Assembly (NCBI RefSeq): GCF_032854445.1
Contig: NC_088307.1
Span: 7,576,017-7,640,016 of the forward strand
Reading direction: 5' to 3'
Source: Liolophura sinensis
Lineage: Eukaryota > Mollusca > Polyplacophora > Chitonida > Chitonidae
DNA length: 64,000 nucleotides
Position 1 is the first letter of the stretch; each line of letters opens with the position of its first letter. Positions 35,936 through 47,900 of this stretch are shown here, in pieces. Position numbers and translations under genes: made by a program. The notes beneath the pieces are model-generated. The model did not search any database, was not told the origin of the DNA, and saw nothing but the letters and a program-made list of their open reading frames with translations.

Positions 35936-38900
35936 CTATAGCGGTAACAAAACAATAGGCCAATCACATTTCTGTTTTGACCACTGAATGACCATATGAA
36001 TATTAAAATTATAATCTTCGATATAAAGTCTTCAAATCTAGGAAATGCATAACCATTGCATTTGTATAAAAAAATATACCAAAACAACATAGATACAGCT
36101 TGACAGATTTCTAGACAAAGAATTGGGGAAACGATTTACTACTGCTGCTTCTTTTACCAGCATTTTTGTAAATTCCTTCGTGCCAAAGGAATTCAATTTT
36201 ATTGATTTATTTGATTGGTGTTTTAGGCCATACTCAAGAATATTTGACTTATATGATGAAGATCAACTTTATGGGAGCAGGAAACCCATGACTATCAGCA
36301 GGTTGCTGCCAGACATTCCCACATGTGACCTGTGAGGAAGCCAGCATGAGCTGGGGTTGAACTCACAGCGGCGGCATTGGTGAGAGAGGTGAGTTACATT
36401 TCTGCAAGGGATAATTCACCATCTAGTCCCAAGTGATAGGGTTGGCATTGATTAAAAAAAAAAAAACAATCCAGCCAAAATTTTGTAAACATGGTGATGG
36501 CCAAAATCTAGAATCCAATTTTCTCCAGAAGATTGATCATTCTACAAGAATCCCAGATGACCAACATTTTTTTATTTCTATCTTTTGACAGTTTCCAGAA
36601 AATGTCAGAATCTTTTAATATCTCTCGGAAGAATCACAAAGAAAAAAAAAGCATGGTTTCCATGGTTACGCATGCTAGATTCTTCATAGCTCCTTCCACT
36701 GGGGAACTGTTAGCCATAAACTCATATGAATCAAAATTACAGGATTAGATACTGGCGTTTGTGGCTCTATCCTGATTTGATAACATGAAGCTAGTGGGCC
36801 CGGGAAATCTCCCAGTCCTCACGATATTTTTTTGAAACAACATCAAACGTTCCAAAAGCACAGTAACGTTATACCCGTGTTATTTTCAATAACGCTGTCA
36901 GGCTCTCGATGTGATCCAGAATTATTGTATTCCAAGATGTCATTATTTATTTATTTGATTGGTGTTTTACGCCTTACTCAAGAATATTTTACTTATATGA
37001 AAGTGGACAGCATTATAGTGGGAGGAAACCGAGCTGTGCCGTGTTGGTGTGTTAAAAATGGAGGCCCAAACAGATGTCATTAAAACAGGATCTCCATGTT
37101 AAGTCTAAGTGTTAAACCAGATTTTCAAATACACATTGTACGTGAATAAAAAAGGATTCATGCATAAAACAAAACAGGAACATTTATACACTGTATCTGG
37201 CTTTATACAGACAAAATGTGATAGGAATGACTGGCACTCACCTTAGCTCTGGATTTATACAGACAAAATGTGATGGAAATGACGACTAGCACTCACCTTA
37301 GCTCTGGCTTTATACTGACAAAATGTGATGGAAATAATGACTAGCACTCACCTTAGCTCTGGTTTTATACAGACAAAATGTGATGGACACAACTGGCACT
37401 CACCTTAGCTCTGGCTTTATACAGACAAAATGTGATGGAAATGACGACTAGCACTCACCTTAGCTCTGGCTTTACAAAGACACAATGTGATGGAAATGAC
37501 GACTAGCACTCACCTTAGCTCTGGCTTTATACAGACAAAATGTTATGGACACAACTGGCACTCACCTTAGCTCTGGCTTTATACAGACAAAATGTGATGG
37601 ACACAACTGGCACTCACCTTAGCTCTGGTTTTATACAGACGTAATGTGATGGACACAACTGGCACTCACCTTAGCTCTGGCTTTATAAAGATATAATGTG
37701 ATGGACACAACTGGCACTCACCTTAGCTCTGGCTTTACAAAGACACAATGTGATGGACACAACTGGCACTCACCTTAGCTCTGGCTTTACAAAGACACAA
37801 TGTGATGGACACAACTGGCACTCACCTTAGCTCTGGCTTTACAAAGACACAATGTGATGGGCACAACTGGCACTCACCTTAGCTCTGGCTTTACAAAGAC
37901 ACAATGTGATGGACACAACTGGCACTCACCTTAGCTCTGGCTTTACAAAGACACAATGTGATGGACACAACTGGCACTCACCTTAGCTCTGGCTTTACAA
38001 AGACACAATGTGATGGACACAACTGGCACTCACCTTAGCTCTGGCTTTACAAAGACACAATGTGATGGACACAACTGGCACTCACCTTAGCTCTGGCTTT
38101 ACAAAGACACAATGTGATGGACACAACTGGCACTCACCTTAGCTCTGGCTTTACAAAGACACAATGTGATGGACACAACTGGCACTCACCTTAGCTCTAT
38201 CTTTACAAAGAAACAATGTGATGGACACAACTGGCACTCACCTTAGCTCTAGCTTTACAAAGACACAATGTGATGGACACAACTGGCACTCACCTTAGCT
38301 CTGGCTTTACAAAGACACAATGTAATGGATACAACTGGCACTCACCTTAGCTGAGGCTTTATACCAACAGAGTGTGACAAATATTACGGGCACTCACCTT
38401 AGCTCTGGCTTTACAAAGACACAATGTGATGGACACAACTGGCACTCACCTTAGCTCTGGCTTTACAAAAACACAATGTGATGGACACAACTGGCACTCA
38501 CCTTAGCTCTAGCTTTACAAAGACACAATGTGATGGACACAACTGGCACTCACCTTAGCTCTAGCTTTACAAAGACACAATGTGATGGACACAACTGGCA
38601 CTCACCTTAGCTCTGGCTTTACAAAGACACAATGTAATGGATACAACTGGCACTCACCTTAGCTGAGGCTTTATACCAACAGAGTGTGACAAATATTACG
38701 GGCACTCACCTTAGCTCTGGCTTCCCTTGTGGCTTCAGCTTCAGCAGCCATAGCTCTCTGTAACTGTACAGGAAGACGCACGTCCTTACTGTAAAGAATT
38801 TTGTAAAGTTCTGATCATCAAGAAATGGAACATCATATGAGATCAGGCAGGAAGAAAGGCTTTTATGAAACGGCGTATATTCCCAAAAAGTCTGCATGTA

Positions 38901-41900
38901 CCTGACTATACAACGATAAATAAAATAAACTATTCAGGTTGTAGGCGAATGTAATACAATGGAAACATCATGTTGCCTTTGATATCAGATTTTATACAAC
39001 TCCATAGAGTATGGGTTTTTGGCCTAAAGGAGATTAAAAGCCAGAAGTTCCCACCTGGTGCTTTCACATGAAATTGAATATTTTCCAAATTTTTAAATGC
39101 AGACAAAAACATATTGTTTCTAAATAATCAACAGTTTATAGCTTCAGCTACAACCTCCATTCCTGAAAAATTGTAGCTGCATGCATGCATGGTCAAGGAC
39201 AAGTCATTTAGGGTGAAATGGTTTGTAACATGCCAACATTTGAGACATTTATGTAAATAATGGTCTTAATTATAAATGGATGAGTGTATGTACCCGTTAC
39301 ATACTTGTAACTACTGTGTTTCTTCAACCTTTCTGCATGTTTGCAAGGTGCCCATTCAAGCATATTCTGAAGAGCATATTATTCTGTATAGGATGATAAA
39401 ATTATACTTTTTGTGAAGCCCGGAAACTGGCCAATCCAACCAATGTAACTTTGTTTCCGAAATCGAATTTAATTGCATAAATTGCAATGAAAATTTCTCT
39501 TATATATGCGAAAAGGTTGAGGAAGCAGGGTACCTGCATATAACTCATGTTAATGTCATATCTTTAAATCAATTCCCTTAAAAAGCTGCTTTGGTGTCAA
39601 AACATCTATGTCTTAAAAGCAAGGTGAATTGATAAAGACTGGGATAGCCTAACTTGCTTTCTTAAATTGTGGAAATATTGCAGTGAATTAAAACCGATAT
39701 TGGATGTTTGGTCAGAGTATACGGAAACAAAATATTTCTGTCCTTTCACTTTGCCTAGTGTGACGTCACCCACGAACACATGACATCATCAATCGCTGAT
39801 GTATATCCACAAATGACACTGCCCTTACAAACGCTCTTGACATCATCCCAGCATAAATGTTCAGACATGTATCCGGCTCAGACATGTATCTAGTTCAGGC
39901 ATGTTTAGCCCATGTTGAAAATAAATGTATAGCCATGCGCATACCTGCATACTAGTCATGTTAATGTCATATCTTTTAATAAGTTCTCTTAATCGTTTAA
40001 CTTTTTTGTGCTGTTATTGTGTGTTCAGCTACATGTATCTGGTTCAGGCATGTATCTGGCTCAGACATGTATCTAGTTCAGACGTGTTTAGTCCATGTTG
40101 AAAATAAATGTATAGCCATGCGCATACCTGCATATGAGTCATGTTAATGTCATATCTTTTAATGAGTTCTCTTAATGGTTTAACTTTTTTATACTGTTAT
40201 TATGTGTCCATCTACATGTATCTGGTTCAGACATGTATCTGGTTCAGACATGTATCTGGTTCAGGCATGTATCTGGTTCAGACATGTATCTGGTTCAGAC
40301 ATGTATCTGGTTCAGACATGTATCTGGTTCAGACATGTATCTGGTTCAGGCATGTATCTGGTTCAGACATGTATCTGGTTCAGACATGTATCTGGTTCAG
40401 ACATGTTTAGTCCATGCTGAAAAGATTGTATAGTTATGTGCAGCAATTTAAATGTACGCTGCCATATAAATTACTCCTTTCCACACTCCAATTCTAGAGA
40501 GGTACATAAACAGATCCAAGCTACAACTTTCAACACAAGTGTCCAAAATTCCTCTTTGATATCATTAAGTTTTAAAGACCAGCCAGATGAAATGGAGAAA
40601 CAGTTTCAGGCTGTAACCATATGACTGACTTACATTTCCACTCTCTCAACGCGGATCCCCCAGTTGTCCGTGGCATCATCCAGGGTTGTCTGCAAAACCA
40701 TGATAAACCAAGATTATCAGGGCGTCACATTTTTGCTTTTAAATATTTATTTATTTGGTTGGTGTTTTATGCTGTACGCAGGAATATTTTACACTATATG
40801 ACTGACACCTTCCAGCATTATGGTGGGAAAAAACAGAGCAGAAAGTACCAGAAGCAATTAGCAGAAGGAAGTTAGCAGTTTACTGGCAGACCTTCTACAT
40901 GTAATGTATGACTGGAGAGGAATTAAGTCAACATGAGTTACACTTCAACTGACAGCATTTACCCTATCGGTAAGACTGAGGCCCCAGGGCCTATGTGCTG
41001 CGCTAGCACACTAATTTATCTGCCACAGAGCATTTTTGTTTATAATTGTACCCTACATGTACGTGCCTCCATACCTTCTTAAGTTTGTTACTCTCTACAA
41101 GTAGAATAGCAAGTCATTCACTGTTGTTTGAGCACTTATGAAAACATGGTCATTACCAGCTAGATCTCCGATCTTGATACGATGTACATGTAGTTTACCT
41201 GTAGCTATAAAATAGGAGGCCAGCTTTCAGGTAAATGGTGAGTGGCAGAGGGTTTTTATGCTCGGAGCACTACATTTTCTATATTCTACTCTGTGCCCTC
41301 CTGCCATCACTGAAGAGAAAAAAATTCTTGAAGCCAGCATCAACACCATTCGTGTAAATAATTAAATACAAGTTTCTGTTCAGTTAAACATAAGGGTTTG
41401 AAGAATGTTGACAGTCTACAGCCCAAAGTAAGACAATCAATTCTCTTTCATGCTCATCAGGCAATGTTGGCCCAGAAACCTGATAATTTGGCCTGACAGA
41501 AAAAAAAAAAAATTAACACGCTGACAGCTGAAAATGAGATATCTTGTAGTAAAAGGTGCAGAGCATTTTGCCAAATACAAGTAAATCAAAATCTGGTAAA
41601 AATCTTTAAAAGAGGGTGTTCTATGTCTGAAATCAAGCGTTCCAGCTATAATCTGAGTTATTGGGACATGCTCTCTGGCCGCTGCTAGTAATTATAGGCA
41701 CCAGAAAAACTGTCTCGCTCACACCTCTCCCGTCTCCCAAGTATGGAAGAGGTGGCAAACATCTGCATCTCCTTAGTTTTGACATCACAAATATAAGGTG
41801 GGAATCGTGAAGACACATAAGTGTGAATGTCAAAAACAAAAAGCTGTAGAAATTTTGCACCCCCAAGTTTTCTTCTCACATATTTGCATTTTTGCTGCAC

Positions 41901-44900
41901 ACATCTCATCGTTGGACTTCCAATGTGTTGACTTTCACCCTTTCATGTTTTCAAGCTATACATTTGTAATGTTGAACTAAGAAAACACAAGTGACAGCAT
42001 CGTACTTCCATACCCAAGACATATTGATCCCGTCTCAGGAGAAACAATCACGTTCACAGACCTAGTCCCACACTCTGGTCACGGAACCAGTGTAATGGAT
42101 AACTCATTGAGAGCTTCATATAAAACCATATCAATATCACGAATAGACATCTTCAAAGAAAATATACACGCATTATATCCCACTGCCTCCTAGCATTTCT
42201 TCAGGTTATTAAATTAATGAAATATACAGTTTTACAAGATTACATGAATGCACCTGAAGTGTTTTAAAGTATATTTTAATATTAAACCAAGAGCCGATCA
42301 CTAATACGGCTGCTGCGAGTTCAAATCCAGCTTATGCTGGCTTCCTCTGTAGCCGTATGTGGGAGTTCTGAGTTCTACCTGAGTTTTGCCTGGTTTTCTC
42401 CAACTATAATTCTGGCCTCCGTCGTATAAGTGAAATATTTTTAAGTACACCGTAAAACATCAATGAAATAAATAAATATTTTAGTATTTAGAAATCTGCT
42501 TTCAACTTCAAACACTAAAATATGGATGTCATAAAGGAAATAACTGTGGCCAAACAACGAAACCACTGTGTAAGTCAATGACTGCCTTTGGTTTTGGTAT
42601 CTATTTAGCAGATCACCCAGTCTTGGCCATGTTTTGTCAGCTCGGTCCCTTTGTGACCTCTGTGACAAAAGATAACCTTGACAGGGTGATCATCTGGCTA
42701 GAACACCTCAAATTCAGGAGGTAACTAATCACGCAATTCTCCTCATACCCCACAAAGGGCAGTCTCCCACTACCCTATTCCTCCTGCTGGATGGGACAGT
42801 TGTATTCTTGTTTCATGTCTATACGTAACTTCTCTTTTCAAACTACATGGTGCTTTATCTTGTTAATATGTACTGACGTATTTTTTGGATTGGACTCTGA
42901 AGTACGTGTTTCCCATATATTTGTTTTCTCTGTGAAGGCCTGGGGGAAGAACAGCTTCATTGAGCTACCTTTGATAAATAAAGATATTCATCTTCCTGCA
43001 ATAGGATGTGTTGTACCAATTACAAAAAGCCTATTTAATATGTATTATGTTTACTGGGATATTCGTCCATTAAGATTATATATATCAATTATTGAAATGA
43101 TTGCTCAGTTAAAGGGATACAGAATCGACGCTGATTGGCTGAGGGTGGAGATAGGGTTTCCAGCCAATCAGAATCGATTCTGTATCCCTTTCATGGGAAA
43201 CTCATAAAACTGCCTATAACAAAACGGTCCAAAGCTGTGAGCTGTTTTGTTCTTTGCTTTATACTGTCACAATTATCAGTGTATATGTGCTCATAAAACA
43301 CATATGAAGTACACAAGCACTGCAATATCGCAGAAAGAATGACATGTTCTGCGATTTGAACCTTTTGCATACATCATCCAAAAGTCTCTCCAATACAACA
43401 CCTTGGTCGTGACGCTTAAGCTCTGTGACAAAAGATGACCTTGACTACGTGAACACCTCAATGTCAGGCGGCAACCATCATGTTATATCATCTCGAAAAA
43501 TGATACAAAGTTGTTTACATTAATTATATGACATTTACCACAAGCTTTATACACTGTAAAATTTGCCTATTAAGATTATACACATAAAGATTACATACAT
43601 CAATTACTGAACTGATTAATTGATTACTGACCTGATTTATTGATTATTGAACTGATTAATTGATTACTGACCTGATTAACTGATTACTGAACTGATTAAT
43701 TGATTACTGACCTGATTAATTGATTACTGACCTGATTAACTGATTAGTGAACTGATTAATTACCTGCATGGCCTCGCTGACAGTCTCCCTCTCGGTTAGG
43801 ATCTGTGACAGGTCTTTTGTCCCCAGGATGTTCCTCAGTGTTGTCTGTGCGAGGAGGCGAGTCGAGTGATGAGCATTCTCCACATTAGCCACGGACACAG
43901 TCGCATTCGACACCCGGTAATACACCACAGCATCCACCGAAACTGTCACACTGTCCTTTGTCAGAATCTGAGGAGGAAATACACAGAAATATCAGTTTAT
44001 CAATTAGCTTGATTCCGTGGTGGTTTATCCAGTGATTAACAAAACATAGAAATACTGGAAGTTAAACCTCAATCAAGGCTTGCTAAAATGAACTTTTTTT
44101 CTTTCTTACTGTGTTTAGTTGTGTGTTATGTTACTGAAAGTAAATAGAGGAACGTGGAAAAAGAAAAAAAAAGTGGAAGAAATCTGGCAGGATTTGAACC
44201 GATGACTTTTCAATAATACTAAATGATTAAGTGTTAAGTAACCATAATAAAAACTCACTAACTACTATATCTGAGCTGGAGCGGTAGATCCAGGGTCAAT
44301 CTTGGGTCGTGTCACACCTAAGACCTTAACAGAGGAAGTTGTAACTTCGTCGCTTGGCATTCAGCATGAAGGGGATAGCGCAACGACTGGCTGAGCAGTA
44401 AATAATGGCTCGGGCGGGGCGGCTTACTTGCCTTCGGTAAAGCGTCTCAGTTAAGCAGTAATACATATAAGAGCGATGGAAATCCGTCCTGCAACAAGGA
44501 GGCACATTACATGCACTCTAAGGATTCCTTCGTCGTCATATGACTGGAAAATTGTTAAGTATGACCTTAAACAACAAGCACTCACTCACGCACTCACTAT
44601 ATTTGAGCTAAACTTTCGTCTATGACCCAGCTGCACATTTTGCCTGATTGTAACAGCTGTATTGATGTTAGGTGTTTTGTTTTTTGTTTGGAAGATAGGA
44701 TGTTCAGAAAATTTTTAATCAACAAAAGTTAGACTTTAAAACCACCTTTATTTACCTCTAAAATATGTCTGTGGACAAATTTTTACAGGAAAAAGTAAGT
44801 ATACAAGTTGAAATGTTTACTGAAAACAAAATGGAGACAGAAAATTCATGCATCTGATGACCGATAGCTACAAAAACCGTCAATGGCTCCCTAAAATGCA

Positions 44901-47900
44901 CTCCAACTCTAGCTCAGAGTGTCACTGGAACTGGAGTTTGAAATTCTGACAAAAGAAATAACTTAAAGAGACAGAATAACTTGTTTCCTTGCTTTGCTGA
45001 AAATCACATTTGAAATTAATGACCTTGCTTATACCTCTATACAATGGAAACAACATTATATAGCGGTAGCTGTGCACAGTTTCCTCCCACCATAATACTG
45101 GCCGCCGTCGTATAAGTGAAATATTCTTGAATATGGCGTAAAACACCAATCAAATGAATAAATAAATAAATGGAAACAACAGATGCTTTTTTTATTGAAA
45201 CTACAACAAGAAACGGACAAAAACAACTTTCTTCCTTGCTTCGTAGAAAAACACATTTGAAACTAATGAAACTGTTTATATCTCTGTGTATATTGGAAAC
45301 AAAATGCTTTCTTAAATGAAACCATTACATAAAGAATTACATTTACCATTGTATTACAAAATGGCATTACTGTTCATTATAACACATTAATTAATCTTCG
45401 CCTAATTATTTTTTTCAGAGGATGAGAGACATGACAACGATAATGAATGAATCATTTCCTTATCTGAGCTACAAGTAAGGTTGTTAATGTGTATACTGAC
45501 ATGACATTATGCATGCTGCCCTATTTGTGTATGATATATGTTACTGGTTGTGTACTAAACGGCTTTCATCACTGCATGGCTTTTACCAACTGATTTATTT
45601 ATTTGATTGGTGTTTTACGCCATACTCAAGAATAATTCACTTATTGGACGGCGGCCAGCATTATGGTGGGAGGAAACCGAGCAGAGCCCGGGGAAAGCCC
45701 ACAACCATCCGCAGGTTGCTGGCAGCCCTTCCCACGTAAGGCCGGAGAGGAAGCCAGCATGAGGTGGACTTGAACTCACAGCGACCGCATTGGTGAGAGG
45801 CCCCTGGGTCATTACGTTTACTAACTGGCTACCACCAAGCCCTTGATCTGTGAAGATGCGTGTTCAAATCCAGCACAGGCTGGCTTGGACTGATTTCTTT
45901 AGTCATGATGTTTTTCAGGTTGATGGTTTAAAATACCTCTACTTTTGATTAGTACATTTTAATTGATAACTAAAATCTACACAACATTTCTGGGGCTACA
46001 GGCTCAAATCTAGCTATTGCTTGATCTGCAGCTGACAGGCTTTATGTCATGATGTCTGACATGCAACTACTTCATGATGTGCAAAGGCTTACTTATATGT
46101 ATTTATTTGATTGGTCTATGCCGTACTCAAGAATATTTCACTTATATTTCACTTATACGATATTGCGACCAGCATTACATTGGGATGAAACTGAGCAGAG
46201 CCCCGGGGAAAACTACGATCATCTGCTTTTGTTGCTGAAATACCTTCCCACTTTATAAAGCCCGGAAAGGAAGACAACTTGAGCTGGACCTAACAGCAAC
46301 TGCATTGATGAGTATTTGTTTTTTGCGTCACCCTGGTATGTTAACCACCTTGGCCAAAGAGGTCCCCCCTGTGGTTTACAATACTCAGAACACCCTGCTC
46401 TTCTATATCAATGTTTCACTTATTTATCTGATTGGTGTTTTACACTGTACTGAAAGATATTTTATGTATATCCAAGGTCAACCAGCAATTTATGGTGGTC
46501 GGAAAACGGGCAAGACACAGGGAAACATATAACCATCTGCAAGTTGCCGCTAGACCTTTCCATGTACATGACCTCATGCAGAGAGAAAGCATGAGCTGGA
46601 CTTGAACTCATGGTGTCCATCAGTCTTAAAACTTACAATATCACTCTTGTGTAAGTGAAAAAAAAAAAAAAAAAAAACACAATAGAGAAAGTTGAAAACT
46701 CATCAAACAAAAAATAAATAAAAAGCAACTTTTCAAACTTTGCTGTCACTACAGGGTACATGGAAACTGAACTGATGAGGCTAAGAACTTTTATTGTCTA
46801 ATCTTTTTATCATTTTATATGCAAAAACATACAACAGATGCCAATATAGAATTTACACTTTTTGGTCCGTGCAGTTTATGTTTCCATTGCATACACAATA
46901 GCAAAATTCCAGGCTAGACAAATTAAATGCTGCCCTGGTATTATGATCTGCAGAGCAGTGGTAAGCAGTAATGGTGTATTGATTGAGTGCTCCATATATA
47001 TACTACCAGAATCCACCATAAATGATCTAAAATTTCGCCCCAAAAAGAATAATATCTAGGGTAAATGTCGTAAAATTATTACCTTTGCAGCTGAATTTCA
47101 CATTTTCCTCGCTAAAACCACATCCTACCTTTCAAAAACCTATCTGCAAGGTCAACAGAACTCTTTGAATCAGGCCAAATGTACAAGTTAGCCACTGCTA
47201 AAGTTTTGGCCGTTTACTGCCGCTTGAGATGGTGTAGGGTGAGATGGGCTGAGAGTTGTCCAACAGACCTAGCCAATAAATCACCCGTGGAGAACAATAT
47301 AAATGTACCAGGCTGGCCTTTTGGTCTGAGGACGTTTTTATCAGCTAGAGTCTCCTTTCATGCCATATGGATATGGTATCCAATGTTGGATGAGCAATAC
47401 TCCATATTCCCTTAACCAGTATGAAGTGGCATTTGACTTTAGTACTTAAGCTACACTGTTGCTCCCAGCTTAATGGATAGGACAACAGTTAATAACACCT
47501 TGAAAATTTTGAAAGAGGGGTGGAAACAAAATCAAACCACCATTCTTTTTTCACATGCTTGGTAACTAAAAATCAACTTTTAATCTGGCAATCAAACACA
47601 ACCATAATGAAAGGATACAAGACGTTATTACAGAAACCAGAAACCTGAAACATGATGTTACTTGACTCATACCGCTAAAAGGCAAAGCCTAGCTGGCTCA
47701 CATGTTCTCGGGTTACAGAAATACCCGCCCACCTGAGTGGTTAAAACTTATAACATATCACCGCTTTTGATTTTTTCATGTGCGCAACTTTGCTCACATG
47801 TTACACTGCAATATTTCTGATATGCAACATCACAAGATAAAAAACAAAAGATATGCCTTTGAAACTATTAAAAAGAGGGATGCTTTATTGATGCATACAT

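Noticed and set aside
42791..43207. 138-codon plus-strand frame
   Set aside because: Runs through a hairpin and a duplicated intron segment, antisense to stomatin, with no recognised domain.
45615..45812. Short frames repeated at 16528, 45615 and 49184 with the same [14 protein letters not shown] peptide
   Set aside because: They read through the SINE body in different copies; a SINE does not encode protein.
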